Assembly (NCBI RefSeq): GCF_028693495.1
Contig: NZ_JAQUVG010000002.1
Coordinates: 34,236 to 98,235, forward strand
DNA length: 64,000 nt
DNA from: Zoogloea sp.
GTDB taxonomy: Bacteria > Pseudomonadota > Gammaproteobacteria > Burkholderiales > Rhodocyclaceae
Direction of reading: 5' to 3'
How positions within the stretch are numbered: position 1 is the first letter of the stretch; each line of letters opens with the position of its first letter. Under the pieces are notes generated by a model. That model had not been told where the DNA came from. It saw only the letters and a list, made by a program, of their open reading frames with translations, and did no database searches. Positions 20,194 to 29,009 of the stretch are shown piece by piece. The position numbers and the translations under genes are program-made.

Positions 20194-21267
20194 TTACCCA
20201 TCGCTTTCCCGGGTGACCGGCAGAAAAACGGTGAAGCAGGTCCTCCCGGGACGAGAGTCCACATCGATGGCCCCGTGATGCAGCTCCACGAAGCTCTGAG
20301 CCAGGGACAGACCCAGACCGCTGCCGTTTTCCCGCCCCGACACAAGGGGATAGAAGATCTTGTCGCGGATCTCCTGGGGCACGCCAGGCCCGTTGTCGAT
20401 TACCTGCAGTTGCAGGGCCAGCCGGAAACGCCGCTTGGCCAGGGTGACCTGCCGGGCTGCCCGGGTCCGCAGGACGATCTCACCCTCTCCCTGCATGGCC
20501 TGGGCTGCGTTGCGGGCGATATTCAGGATGGCCTGGATCAGTTGCTCCCGGTCACCGGTGATGCTGGGCAAGCTGGTGTCGTAATCCCGCCGCACCTCCA
20601 CCGCCGGAAACTCGGCCAGGATCAGGCGGCGCACCCGCTCCAGCACATCATGGGCATTGAGCTGGGAGGGCTGCATCATCCGGTGGGAAGTCAGCAGCCG
20701 GTTCATCAGATCCTGCAGGCGATCCGCTTCGGCGATGATCACCTGGGTATATTCCCGCAACTGGGGATCATCCAGTTCCCGCTCCAGCAACTGGGCAGAA
20801 CCACGAATGCCGCCGAGAGGGTTCCTGATCTCGTGGGCCAGGTTGCGGATAAGCTCCCGGTTCGCCTGCTGCTGGTGCGCCAGTTGCTCCTCCCGGGCCA
20901 CCTTGAGGTGCGCATCCATGGGCCGGAACTCCAGCAGAAGACGCACATCGGGGGACTCCAGGGGCGTAACGGTGCAGTCCAGGTGGAGCACCACCATCCC
21001 GGGGCGTGTCACCGTGATGTTGTGCCCGGTATAGCTCCAGTTATCCCGAAGCACGCTGTTGAGCGCCACATCCAGGCCCGGGGGATCTCCCAGCAGGCGG
21101 CGCAGGGAATAGCTGACGATCTTGCGGCTGCTCACTGCAAAAAGATTTTCAGCACCGGGATTCATGTAGCGCACCACCAGTTCGTCATCCACCAGCACCA
21201 CGGCAGAGGACAGCAGCTCAAGGCCGGCAAAGGCGGAAGGCGTCATGGAGGTCTGATCGGTTTGCAT
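20194..21267 (-). CDS. glnL: Nitrogen regulation sensor kinase NtrB
   Basis: NtrB is the cytoplasmic histidine kinase partner of NtrC, normally controlled by PII. The 357-residue protein has a PAS domain (about 15-115), the H-box with phospho-acceptor in NLAHEIRNPLGGIRGSA, N-box ILNIARNAAQAM, DNGPGVP and GSGLGLSLAQSF. There are no membrane segments, as expected. ATG at 21267 starts MQTDQTSM; ten further in-frame codons upstream look less likely. Confidence 0.95.
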   Translation of the reverse strand: MQTDQTSMTPSAFAGLELLSSAVVLVDDELVVRYMNPGAENLFAVSSRKIVSYSLRRLLGDPPGLDVALNSVLRDNWSYTGHNITVTRPGMVVLHLDCTVTPLESPDVRLLLEFRPMDAHLKVAREEQLAHQQQANRELIRNLAHEIRNPLGGIRGSAQLLERELDDPQLREYTQVIIAEADRLQDLMNRLLTSHRMMQPSQLNAHDVLERVRRLILAEFPAVEVRRDYDTSLPSITGDREQLIQAILNIARNAAQAMQGEGEIVLRTRAARQVTLAKRRFRLALQLQVIDNGPGVPQEIRDKIFYPLVSGRENGSGLGLSLAQSFVELHHGAIDVDSRPGRTCFTVFLPVTRESDG

Positions 21268-21343
21268 GCTGCCCACTTGATGCAAGAAACAGACCAATCA
21301 AAGAGGGTGCTTGAGGATAACGCCCCGGGGGAGGCCCACGCGC

Positions 21344-21799
21344 TCAGCGCAGATTCGATAGCTCGCGGCGCAGAGCCTCAATATTGCGCTCATGAATCTG
21401 CACCCGGTCCGTACCAGCCCCGCTGGCGCTACGGCGGGGATCCTGCGCAGCGTCCCGCCGAGCCACTTCAAGAGCCCTCTGCTCGCTGGCCAGTTCTTCT
21501 TCCAGGATACGCCGGCGGTCCGAATCACGGGCGCGCTGGGTCGTGCCATCCACCCGGGGAAAGCCTGCGCCCCCCTGGGATGCACCATTCTGGGGCAATG
21601 GCGCAGACGACACACGCGGCGGCGCACTGGAGACGGAGGACACGGCCTGATCCCGGGATAAAACGGTGCACCCCTTTCCGGGCGCCCGGGCGTTGGTGTA
21701 AGTCACATGACCCGCATCGTCCACACACTTGAAAATATCTGCCCGAGCCAGTGGAGCGGACGACAGGACCACCAGCAGCAGGAAAAATCTCAGCATCAT
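21344..21799 (-). CDS. Exported DUF4124 protein
   Basis: A 151-residue protein with a signal peptide (about 1-20, ending APLARA) followed by a DUF4124 domain, whose mark is DIFKCVDDAGHVTYTN with a later Cys (about residues 21-50). The rest is a low-complexity Ser/Ala-rich part and a charged helical C-terminus. The function of the family is unknown. It lies between glnA and ntrB, a position seen in relatives, and may be cotranscribed with ntrBC. Confidence 0.85.
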   Translation of the reverse strand: MMLRFFLLLVVLSSAPLARADIFKCVDDAGHVTYTNARAPGKGCTVLSRDQAVSSVSSAPPRVSSAPLPQNGASQGGAGFPRVDGTTQRARDSDRRRILEEELASEQRALEVARRDAAQDPRRSASGAGTDRVQIHERNIEALRRELSNLR

Positions 21800-21874
21800 G
21801 ATCAGTTCGGATGACGACAGGGCATCGGTAGTTTAGGGGCGGGAGTGACAATCACAAAGCACCAATCGCACCCA

Positions 21875-21901
21875 TAAAAAAAGACGGGCATGAAGCCCGT
21901 C
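21875..21901 (-). terminator. Rho-independent terminator of glnA
   Basis: The hairpin GACGGGC-ATGAA-GCCCGTC (21883-21901) is followed on the minus strand by seven T (complement of the A run 21876-21882). It lies about 55 bases after the glnA stop and separates glnA from the DUF4124-ntrBC genes. Confidence 0.9.
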
Positions 21902-21956
21902 CCTTCCTGGCGCCAGGTGGAGCCTCCAGCGCACTGGAGCCCCCCCGATCCGGAGA

Positions 21957-23366
21957 TCAGATGGCGTAGTACATCTCGAACTCAACCGGGTGCACTTCGA
22001 TGCGCAGACGGTTGACATCTTCCTGCTTGAGGGCGATGAAGGAGTCGATGAAGTCGTTGCTGAACACACCACCACGGGTCAGGAACTCGCGATCCTTGTC
22101 GAGGGCCTCGAGGGCCTGCTCGAGGCTGGAGCAGACGGTCGGGATGAGCGCGTCTTCTTCCGGGGGCAGGTCGTAGAGGTTCTTGTCGGCGGGGTCGCCC
22201 GGGTGGATCTTGTTCTGGATGCCGTCGAGGCCGGCCATCATGAGCGCTGCAAAGCACAGGTAGGGGTTGGCACCCGGATCCGGGAAGCGGGTCTCGATGC
22301 GGCGGGCCTTTTCGCTATTCACGAACGGGATCCGGATGGAAGCCGAACGGTTCTTCGCGGAGTAAGCCAGCTTGACCGGAGCTTCGTAGTGAGGCACGAG
22401 GCGCTTGTAGGAGTTGGTCAGCGGGTTGGTGATGGCGTTCAGGGCGCGGGCGTGCTTGATGATGCCGCCGATGTAGTACAGGGCGGTCTCGGACAGGCCG
22501 GCGTAGCCGTTGCCAGCAAACAGGTTCTTGCCGTCCTTCCAGATCGACTGGTGCACGTGCATGCCGGAACCGTTGTCACCAACGATGGGCTTGGGCATGA
22601 AGGTGGCCGTCTTGCCGTACTGGTGGGCAACGTTCTGAACGATGTACTTGGTGATCTGGGTCTGGTCGGCACGACGCACCAGGGTGTCGAACTTGGTACC
22701 GATTTCGTTCTGGCCGGCGGTTGCGACTTCATGGTGGTGCACTTCAACCGGCACGCCGCAGGCTTCGAGAGCCAGACACATGGCAGCACGCATGTCGTTG
22801 AAGGAGTCGACCGGCGGAACGGGGAAGTAACCACCCTTCACGGCGGGACGGTAGCCGGTGTTGCCGCCTTCAAACTTCTGGTCGGAGGACCAGGCCGCTT
22901 CTTCGGAGAAGATCTTGTGGTAGGCGCCGGACATGCCGACCTTCCACTCGACGGAATCGAAGATGAAGAATTCGGGTTCCGGGCCAAAGTAGGCGGTATC
23001 ACCAATCCCGGAGGACTTCAGGTAGGCCTCGGCGCGGTTGGCGATGGAGCGGGGATCGCGGTCGTAACCCTTGCCGTCGGCGGGGTCGATCACGTCACAG
23101 CTCAGAACCAGGGTGGTCTCGTCGAAGAACGGGTCGATGTAAGCGGTGTTCGGATCCGGCATCAGCAGCATGTCGGACGCCTGGATACCCTTCCAGCCAG
23201 CGATGGAGGAACCGTCGAAGGCATGACCACTCTCAAACTTGTCTTCATCAAAGGCGCTGATAGGCACGCCGACGTGGTGCTCCTTGCCCTTGGTATCGGT
23301 AAAACGGAAGTCAACAAACTTGACTTCGTTTTCCTGGACGACCTTCATGACGTCTTGCGGGGTCAT
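21957..23366 (-). CDS. glnA: Glutamine synthetase type I
   Basis: GlnA makes glutamine from glutamate and ammonia and is the core of nitrogen assimilation. The 469-residue length equals E. coli GlnA. It shows [17 protein letters not shown], the catalytic GMHVHQS and NRSASIRIP, and the adenylylation tyrosine in [10 protein letters not shown], so control by GlnE is expected. An AGGAG lies 8 bases before the ATG at 23366, which decides this start over the GTG nine bases upstream. A sigma-54 promoter and NtrC sites lie upstream. Confidence 0.98.
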   Translation of the reverse strand: MTPQDVMKVVQENEVKFVDFRFTDTKGKEHHVGVPISAFDEDKFESGHAFDGSSIAGWKGIQASDMLLMPDPNTAYIDPFFDETTLVLSCDVIDPADGKGYDRDPRSIANRAEAYLKSSGIGDTAYFGPEPEFFIFDSVEWKVGMSGAYHKIFSEEAAWSSDQKFEGGNTGYRPAVKGGYFPVPPVDSFNDMRAAMCLALEACGVPVEVHHHEVATAGQNEIGTKFDTLVRRADQTQITKYIVQNVAHQYGKTATFMPKPIVGDNGSGMHVHQSIWKDGKNLFAGNGYAGLSETALYYIGGIIKHARALNAITNPLTNSYKRLVPHYEAPVKLAYSAKNRSASIRIPFVNSEKARRIETRFPDPGANPYLCFAALMMAGLDGIQNKIHPGDPADKNLYDLPPEEDALIPTVCSSLEQALEALDKDREFLTRGGVFSNDFIDSFIALKQEDVNRLRIEVHPVEFEMYYAI

Positions 23367-23448
23367 ATAACTCACTCCTAAACGGGTTGAAGCTGCTGCG
23401 CAGTGGATAAAAAAATTTGGTCAGGCACGGCTGTGTCCGCAACAACGA

Positions 23449-23464
23449 AGCAGATTTCGTGCCA
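23449..23464 (-). promoter_or_regulatory. Sigma-54 (-24/-12) promoter of glnA
   Basis: On the minus strand the sequence reads TGGCACGAAATCTGCT. It matches the consensus TGGCACG-N4-TTGCW in every fixed base but one, with correct GG-to-GC spacing. Transcription should start near 23437, leaving a 5' leader of about 70 bases before glnA. Confidence 0.85.
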
Positions 23465-23528
23465 CCTTAAAAAAGCAAGCATCCCATTGTGCCACAAGGC
23501 TTGCGCGGACATGCCTCGATTCATTTCT

Positions 23529-23603
23529 GCACCAAAGTAGTGCAAAAAAATCAAGGCCGCACCAATTTGGTGACCCCTTGCTCCGCGCCTGCCAAAACAG
23601 TGC
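23529..23603 (-). promoter_or_regulatory. Phased NtrC-binding sites upstream of glnA
   Basis: Two sites fit the NtrC pattern GCACC-N5-GGTGC: GCACCAAAGTAGTGC (23529-23543) and GCACCAATTTGGTGA (23559-23573). A weaker third (23589-23603) keeps only the right half, AGTGC. The spacing is 30 bases, about three helical turns. They lie roughly 90-165 bases upstream of the predicted start, a normal enhancer position. This stretch and the promoter account for most of the 346-base gap between glnA and the rhodanese gene. Confidence 0.75.
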
Positions 23604-23658
23604 ATCTATCCGGCCCCAGGTGGCGGGCACGCTTCAGGATGCTACAGGACGGCATGAC

Positions 23659-23686
23659 TTGCAGCGGGGAAGGGCAGCGGTATACT
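23659..23686 (+). promoter_or_regulatory. Sigma-70-type promoter for the rhodanese-nadA genes
   Basis: TTGCAG (23659-23664), a 16-base spacer and TATACT (23681-23686) fit a housekeeping promoter. Transcription would start near 23693, about 20 bases before the ATG at 23713. Confidence 0.6.
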
Positions 23687-23712
23687 CGTTTTCCCTCCCC
23701 CTACCTTGCCGA

Positions 23713-24174
23713 ATGACCGTCATGGGAAAACTCAGCGAGACCCTTGCCCTTGCCCAGGAGCGTGCGCGCGCCCTGAACCTGCCCTACGCCGGCGCCCTCA
23801 CACCGAAGGAAGCCTGGGACGTGCTGCAACTGGCCCCGGGAGCCAGGTTGGTCGATGTGCGGACCCGCGCCGAATGGGACTGGGTTGGGCGTATCCCCGA
23901 TGCGGTGGAGATCGAATGGATGCTTTACCCGGGGAATGAACCCAACCCCCACTTTCTGGCCCAGTTCACGCGCCAGGTGGATCCGGAGGCGCTGGTCATG
24001 TTCCTGTGCCGCAGCGGCGCCCGTTCCAATGCGGCCACCACCCTTGCTGCCGGCTCGGGCTACACCAACGCCTACAACATCCTGGAAGGCTTCGAGGGCG
24101 ACAAGGACGCCCAAGGGCACCGCAACAAGGTCGGAGGCTGGCGTCATGCCGGCCTGCCGTGGATCCAGGGCTGA
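23713..24174 (+). CDS. Rhodanese-like domain protein
   Basis: A 153-residue single rhodanese domain. Typical blocks are ARLVDVRTRAEWDWVG and the active-site loop MFLCRSGARSNAA, whose Cys would carry the persulfide. There is no signal peptide, so it is cytoplasmic. A second in-frame ATG at 23722 is an equally good start. nadA, encoding an iron-sulfur enzyme, follows 25 bases later; a role in sulfur supply is only a guess from that position. Confidence 0.88.
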   Translation: MTVMGKLSETLALAQERARALNLPYAGALTPKEAWDVLQLAPGARLVDVRTRAEWDWVGRIPDAVEIEWMLYPGNEPNPHFLAQFTRQVDPEALVMFLCRSGARSNAATTLAAGSGYTNAYNILEGFEGDKDAQGHRNKVGGWRHAGLPWIQG

Positions 24175-24199
24175 GAGAACACAACAGGACACCCCAGAG

Positions 24200-25300
24200 A
24201 TGCAAGCCGTACCCATCAGCTTCGACCGCTTCAACACCCTGTCCGACCAGGACGCCCATGAGCGCATCCGCGCCGCCCGTGCCCGCCTTGGCGACAAGGC
24301 CGTCCTGCTGTGCCACCACTATCAGCGGGCGGATGTCTATCAATATGCCGACCTGACCGGCGACTCCCTCAAGCTCTCCCGCCTGGCCTCTGAAACCGAC
24401 GCGGAGTTCATCGTCTTCTGTGGCGTGCACTTCATGGCTGAAGTGGCGGACATCATGTCCAGACCCCACCAGCAGGCCATCCTGCCCGACCTGGCAGCGG
24501 GCTGTTCCATGGCCGACATGGCCAGCCTGGCCAAGGTGGAACGCTGCTGGCGCGAACTGGCCGAGGTGCTGGAGACGCCGGATACGCTGATCACACCGGT
24601 CACCTACATCAACTCTGCCGCAGACCTGAAGGCCTTCTGCGGCGAGCATGGCGGTATCGTGTGCACCTCCACCAACGCACCCATCATCCTGGACTGGGCC
24701 TTCAACCAGCGTGAGAAGGTGCTGTTCTTCCCCGATCAGCACCTTGGGCGCTGGACCGGCTTCAAGAAGGGCATTCCCCAGGATGAAATGGTGGTGTGGG
24801 ATCCGGACCAGGAATACGGTGGGCTCACCCCCGAACAGATCCGCAAGGCCAGGATCCTGCTGTGGAAAGGACACTGCTCGGTACACCAGATGTTCCAGCC
24901 CGCCCACATCATCAAGTTCCGCAACCAGCACCCGGCCGGCTTCGTGATTTCCCACCCGGAGAGTGCCCTGGAGGTCTGTCGCCAGTCTGACTACGTGGGA
25001 TCCACCGAATACATCATCAAGGTCATCAAGGATGCCGCCCCCAACACCCGCTGGCTGGTGGGCACGGAGCTGAACCTGGTCAACCGCCTGGCTGAGGAAG
25101 TGAAATCCGAGGGCAAGATCGTCCAGTTCATGGCCCCCAATGTCTGCATGTGCTCAACCATGCAGCGCATTGATCCCCAGCATCTGGCCTGGACGCTGGA
25201 GAACCTGGCGGATGGCAAGGTGGTCAACCGGATCACCGTACCCGGCCACGAGGCGGCCCTGGCCAAGGTGGCCCTGGAACGCATGCTCGCGGTATCCTGA
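24200..25300 (+). CDS. nadA: Quinolinate synthase A
   Basis: NadA condenses iminoaspartate with dihydroxyacetone phosphate to quinolinate for NAD synthesis, using a [4Fe-4S] cluster. The 366-residue protein shows LLCHHYQRADVYQYAD, the cluster Cys regions PDLAAGCSMADMA, WKGHCSVHQMF and APNVCMCSTMQ, and substrate-binding GTELNLVNRLA. nadB is not next to it. A strong terminator follows. Confidence 0.97.
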   Translation: MQAVPISFDRFNTLSDQDAHERIRAARARLGDKAVLLCHHYQRADVYQYADLTGDSLKLSRLASETDAEFIVFCGVHFMAEVADIMSRPHQQAILPDLAAGCSMADMASLAKVERCWRELAEVLETPDTLITPVTYINSAADLKAFCGEHGGIVCTSTNAPIILDWAFNQREKVLFFPDQHLGRWTGFKKGIPQDEMVVWDPDQEYGGLTPEQIRKARILLWKGHCSVHQMFQPAHIIKFRNQHPAGFVISHPESALEVCRQSDYVGSTEYIIKVIKDAAPNTRWLVGTELNLVNRLAEEVKSEGKIVQFMAPNVCMCSTMQRIDPQHLAWTLENLADGKVVNRITVPGHEAALAKVALERMLAVS

Positions 25301-25319
25301 TTGCCAGCTGCCCCTCAGG

Positions 25320-25343
25320 ACGGCGCCGCGAGGCGCCGTTTTT
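25320..25343 (+). terminator. Rho-independent terminator after nadA
   Basis: The 8-bp stem ACGGCGCC / GGCGCCGT closes on a GCGA tetraloop and is followed by TTTTT. It lies 20 bases after the nadA stop. Confidence 0.9.
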
Positions 25344-25406
25344 CATGGAACGGGACCTCGTGCGGACATCCCCGGGAAGGCGCACAATGGACAAAAAGGA
25401 AATCCG

Positions 25407-26156
25407 ATGAGCACCCTGCGCATCTGCACCTACAACATCCACAAAGGCTTCTCCCAGTTCAACCGCCGCCTGGCCATTCACGATCTGCGGGATCGTCTGC
25501 GGGTACTCGGAGCCGACGTGGTCTTCCTGCAGGAGGTCCAGGGCCTGCACCTGCGCCACGCCCGCCAGCACACCAACTGGCCGGAGCAGCCCCAGCACGA
25601 ATTCCTGGCCCGGGACATGTGGCAGCAGACCGCCTACGGCGGCAACGCCGTCTATGCCCATGGTCATCATGGCAATGCCATCCTCAGCCGCCACACCATC
25701 CTGTCCCAGGCCAACCAGGATGTATCCGACCACCGCTTTGAAAGCCGCGGGCTCCTGCACTGCGAGATCCGGGTGGATAGCCTGGCCCGCCCGGTGCATT
25801 GCGTCTGCGTGCACCTGGGCCTCACCGCTGGCAGCCGCCGTCGGCAGATGGCGGCCCTGGTCAAGCGGATGGATGAACTGGCACCGGCCGGAGCCCCGCT
25901 CATCATCGCGGGCGACTTCAACGACTGGCGCAACCACGCCGACACCTACCTGACTGAACAGCTTGGCGTCGCCGAAGTCTTCGTCTCCCTGCGCGGCCGG
26001 CCGGCGCGCAGCTTTCCGAGCACCCTGCCGGTGCTGCGCCTGGATCGCATCTACGTGCGGGGCTTTGCCGTGGACAAGGCTGAAGTCCATTACGGCCCCC
26101 CCTGGAGCCGGATCTCCGACCACGCGGCCCTGACCGCCCTGGTCCATCCCCAGTGA
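25407..26156 (+). CDS. Endonuclease/exonuclease/phosphatase (EEP) family protein, YbhP-like
   Basis: A 249-residue EEP-fold protein with TYNIHKGFS at the N-terminus, VVFLQEVQG, IIAGDFNDWRNH and the C-terminal SDHAAL, the metal and catalytic residues of DNase I-type phosphoesterases. No signal peptide is seen. It is 4 bases from a clsB-like gene, the same pairing as ybhP-clsB (ybhO) in E. coli. A role in phospholipid metabolism rather than DNA cleavage is therefore plausible but unproven. Confidence 0.87.
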   Translation: MSTLRICTYNIHKGFSQFNRRLAIHDLRDRLRVLGADVVFLQEVQGLHLRHARQHTNWPEQPQHEFLARDMWQQTAYGGNAVYAHGHHGNAILSRHTILSQANQDVSDHRFESRGLLHCEIRVDSLARPVHCVCVHLGLTAGSRRRQMAALVKRMDELAPAGAPLIIAGDFNDWRNHADTYLTEQLGVAEVFVSLRGRPARSFPSTLPVLRLDRIYVRGFAVDKAEVHYGPPWSRISDHAALTALVHPQ

Positions 26157-26160
26157 TCCG

Positions 26161-27321
26161 ATGAGCACGGTCTGGTACCGCTGCAATTCCCTGACCCTGC
26201 TGGAGAACGGTATCGAGTTCTTCCCCGCACTCCAGGCGGCCATCGACGGAGCCAGGCGGGAGGTTTTCCTCGAAACCTACATTTTTGCCAACGACCCGGT
26301 AGGGCGTGCCGTTTCCGTCTGTCTGCAGCGGGCGGCACAAAGGGGCGTCACGGTACGCCTGATGGTAGATGGATTTGGCGGCAGGGAGTTCGTTGCCGAG
26401 ATGATGGACGAGCTGGCTGCCGCCGGGGTCAGGGTCCTGATTTACCGCCGGGAAGTGGGCGCCTTTTCCCTCCGCAGGCGACGCCTGCGACGCCTTCATC
26501 GAAAGCTGGCCGTGATCGACGGCCGGCTGGCCTTCGTCGGTGGCATCAACATCGTCAGCGACTTCGAAGCACCGGCGCTGGATGCGCCCCGCCACGACTA
26601 TGCAGTCCGCATCGAAGGCCCCCTGCTCGCTCCGATCCACGCAAGCGTCCGGCGGGTCTGGGAACTGGTGGCCTGGGCCTCCTTTCGCCAGCGACTCCGC
26701 CTGGCGCCGACGCCTCCGCTTCAGCCCGCGCCCTGCGATCAGGTGGAAGCTGCCTTCCTGATCCGGGACAACATCCGCCACCGGCGGGACATCGAGGATG
26801 CCTACCTGCAAGCCATCGCTGGCGCACGCCGGGAGGTGCTGCTGGCCAACGCCTACTTCCTGCCGGGCCGTCGCTTCCGCCATGCGCTCCTGGATGCGGC
26901 CCGACGGGGCGTCCGGATCACCCTGCTGGTCCAGGGGCTGGCTGACCATCCGCTCCAGCAGTGGGCGACCCGGGCGCTCTACGGACAGATGCTTCACGCA
27001 GGCATCCGGATCATCGAATACCACCGCAGCTACCTGCATGCCAAGGTGGCCGTGATCGATGACCACTGGGCCACCGTAGGCTCCAGCAACATCGATCCAT
27101 TCAGCCTGCTGCTGGCCCGGGAAGGCAACGTGGTGGTACGGGACGCCGGCTTTGCACTACAGCTGCGGGAACGACTGGAACGCGCGATCGGCGATGGCGG
27201 AAAGGAAATCCACCCCCGGGACTGGCTGCGAGGCTCGCGGGTCCAGCGGGTGCTCACCTGGGCCGCCTACGGCCTGGTGCGGCTGATGATCGGCATCGCC
27301 GGATACGGGGGGAAGCACTAG
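26161..27321 (+). CDS. clsB: Cardiolipin synthase B-type phospholipase D protein
   Basis: A 386-residue protein with two phospholipase D HKD motifs (LHRKLAVIDG near residue 115 and LHAKVAVIDDHW near 295), each followed by a GG/GSSN block. ClsB enzymes make cardiolipin at the inner membrane. The C-terminus has a hydrophobic stretch (ending RLMIGIAGYGGKH) rather than the two N-terminal membrane helices of ClsA. It follows the EEP gene by 4 bases and is surely cotranscribed with it. Confidence 0.9.
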   Translation: MSTVWYRCNSLTLLENGIEFFPALQAAIDGARREVFLETYIFANDPVGRAVSVCLQRAAQRGVTVRLMVDGFGGREFVAEMMDELAAAGVRVLIYRREVGAFSLRRRRLRRLHRKLAVIDGRLAFVGGINIVSDFEAPALDAPRHDYAVRIEGPLLAPIHASVRRVWELVAWASFRQRLRLAPTPPLQPAPCDQVEAAFLIRDNIRHRRDIEDAYLQAIAGARREVLLANAYFLPGRRFRHALLDAARRGVRITLLVQGLADHPLQQWATRALYGQMLHAGIRIIEYHRSYLHAKVAVIDDHWATVGSSNIDPFSLLLAREGNVVVRDAGFALQLRERLERAIGDGGKEIHPRDWLRGSRVQRVLTWAAYGLVRLMIGIAGYGGKH

Positions 27322-27354
27322 CGGGCGACCGCTGCCTATCAGGTAGTCTACGTG

Positions 27355-27383
27355 CCCTCACCCCTCACCCCTCACCCCTCACC
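27355..27383 (+). repeat. Tandem heptamer CCCCTCA directly before the rfaE2 start
   Basis: Three full copies of CCCCTCA (27361-27381) are preceded by a six-base partial copy and followed by CC and the ATG at 27384. The repeat occupies the position where a Shine-Dalgarno sequence should be, and none is seen. Confidence 0.9.
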
Positions 27384-27869
27384 ATGTACCCTCGCCCCAG
27401 CTTCGAAACCAAGCTCTGCCCGCCGGAAGAGCTCGCGGAACGCGTCGCCCGCCTTCCCCGCCCCCTGGTCTTTACCAACGGCTGCTTCGACATCCTCCAT
27501 CGCGGCCACGTCACCTGCCTGGCCCAGGCCCGGGCGCTGGGAGCCTCGCTGGTAGTTGCCCTCAACAGCGACGACTCCGTGCGCCGTCAGGGCAAGGGGG
27601 CGGACCGCCCGATAAACACCCTGGACGACCGCCTGGCGGTCATCGCGAGCCTGGGCTGCGTGGATCTGGCAACCTGGTTCGACGAGGACACTCCCATCCT
27701 GCGCATTCTTGAATGCGAACCCGATGTTCTGGTCAAGGGCGGCGACTGGGCACCGGAGCACATCATCGGCGCCCCGGAGACCCTCGCCCGGGGAGGAAGC
27801 GTGCATTCAATCCCCTTCGAGCACCAGCGCTCCACCACGGCCCTGCTGGAAAAGATCCGCCGCCTGTGA
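27384..27869 (+). CDS. rfaE2: D-glycero-beta-D-manno-heptose-1-phosphate adenylyltransferase
   Basis: This 161-residue protein is the stand-alone C-terminal (nucleotidyltransferase) half of HldE. It activates heptose-1-phosphate with ATP to give ADP-heptose for the LPS inner core. It has VFTNGCFDILHRGHV with the HxGH motif, VALNSDDSVRR, and the family block ADRPINTLDDRLAVIASL. The kinase half (rfaE1/hldA) is not in the window. The tandem heptamer directly precedes the start codon. Confidence 0.93.
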   Translation: MYPRPSFETKLCPPEELAERVARLPRPLVFTNGCFDILHRGHVTCLAQARALGASLVVALNSDDSVRRQGKGADRPINTLDDRLAVIASLGCVDLATWFDEDTPILRILECEPDVLVKGGDWAPEHIIGAPETLARGGSVHSIPFEHQRSTTALLEKIRRL

Positions 27870-27897
27870 TGGAGACGGAGCCTGAAAAGAGTATTTG

Positions 27898-27911
27898 AAT
27901 ATTCCAATATT
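27898..27911. promoter_or_regulatory. AT-rich dyad-like element before cysK
   Basis: The palindromic hexamer AATATT occurs twice, two bases apart (AATATTCCAATATT), in the most AT-rich patch of the 114-base gap before cysK. It probably marks the cysK promoter or an operator; no regulator can be assigned. Confidence 0.35.
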
Positions 27912-27983
27912 ATCTAAGGACACGCTTTTCTCCGCACTAGAATCCATTTTCACTTAATCATCGACTTCCCGTAGAGGAGTGCC

Positions 27984-28916
27984 ATGCGCATCGCCAACAA
28001 CATTGCGGAACTGATCGGCAACACGCCCCTCGTCAAGCTCAACAAGCTGGCCCCTGCCAACGGCGCCACCCTTGCCCTCAAGCTGGAGTTCTTCAACCCC
28101 GCCCACAGCGTCAAGGACCGCATCGCGGCCGCGATGATCGACGCCGCCGAAGCCGCCGGCAAGCTCACGCCCGACACCATCGTCCTCGAACCCACCTCCG
28201 GCAACACCGGCATCGGGCTGGCCATGGTCTGTGCTGCCCGGGGCTACAAGTGTGCCTTCGTGATGCCGGAAACCATGAGCCGGGAACGCAAGCTGCTGCT
28301 CAAGGCCTACGGTGCGGAACTGATCCTGACCCCTGGCGCCGAAGGCATGCCCGGAGCCGTGAAGAAAGCCGAGGAGATGGCCGCCGCCGACCCCCGCTAC
28401 TTCATTCCACAGCAGTTCGAGAATCCGGCCAATCCGGCCATCCACCGGACCACCACCGCCGAGGAGATCTGGGCCGACACGGACGGCCAGGTGGATATCT
28501 TCGTCTCTGGTGTGGGAACCGGCGGGACCGTGACGGGCGTCGGCGAAGCCCTCAAGGCCAAGAAGCCCTCGGTTCAGGTGATCGCCGTGGAGCCGGCCGC
28601 CAGCCCGGTCCTCTCCGGCGGCCAGCGGGGCCCCCACCCGATCCAGGGCATCGGTGCCGGCTTCGTGCCCGGCGTGCTGAACACCCTGATCTACGACGAA
28701 ATCGCCCAGGTGCCCAACGAAGCCGCCCTGGATACCGCCCGCCGGCTGGCCACCGAGGAGGGCCTGCTGGTGGGCATCTCATCCGGTGCTGCCGTCTGGG
28801 CCGCCCTGCAGGTGGCAGAGCGCCCCGAAAATGCCGGCAAGCTGGTCGTGGTGATCATCCCCTCCTTCGGCGAACGCTACCTGTCCACGGCGCTCTACCA
28901 GCACCTGGAGGTTTAG
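27984..28916 (+). CDS. cysK: Cysteine synthase A (O-acetylserine sulfhydrylase)
   Basis: CysK makes cysteine from O-acetylserine and sulfide using PLP. The 310-residue protein has [12 protein letters not shown], the PLP-lysine region [13 protein letters not shown], the substrate loop [12 protein letters not shown], the phosphate loop [10 protein letters not shown] and C-terminal [12 protein letters not shown] Shine-Dalgarno (GAGGAG) lies 6 bases before the ATG. It lies just upstream of a C-S lyase gene, so sulfur amino-acid synthesis and breakdown genes are side by side. Confidence 0.96.
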   Translation: MRIANNIAELIGNTPLVKLNKLAPANGATLALKLEFFNPAHSVKDRIAAAMIDAAEAAGKLTPDTIVLEPTSGNTGIGLAMVCAARGYKCAFVMPETMSRERKLLLKAYGAELILTPGAEGMPGAVKKAEEMAAADPRYFIPQQFENPANPAIHRTTTAEEIWADTDGQVDIFVSGVGTGGTVTGVGEALKAKKPSVQVIAVEPAASPVLSGGQRGPHPIQGIGAGFVPGVLNTLIYDEIAQVPNEAALDTARRLATEEGLLVGISSGAAVWAALQVAERPENAGKLVVVIIPSFGERYLSTALYQHLEV

Positions 28917-29009
28917 ACGTCCGTCGCCGCCCCGGCGGCCTCCTGACCTCCCCCCGGGTGCGGGGCCGGACGCCTCCGGGCCCGCACCCCTCCATCCTGC
29001 AGGCCCCCC

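Noticed and set aside
23475..23494. A second TGGCAC...TTGC match on the minus strand upstream of glnA
   Set aside because: The GG-to-GC distance is one base too long for sigma-54; the element at 23449-23464 has the right spacing.
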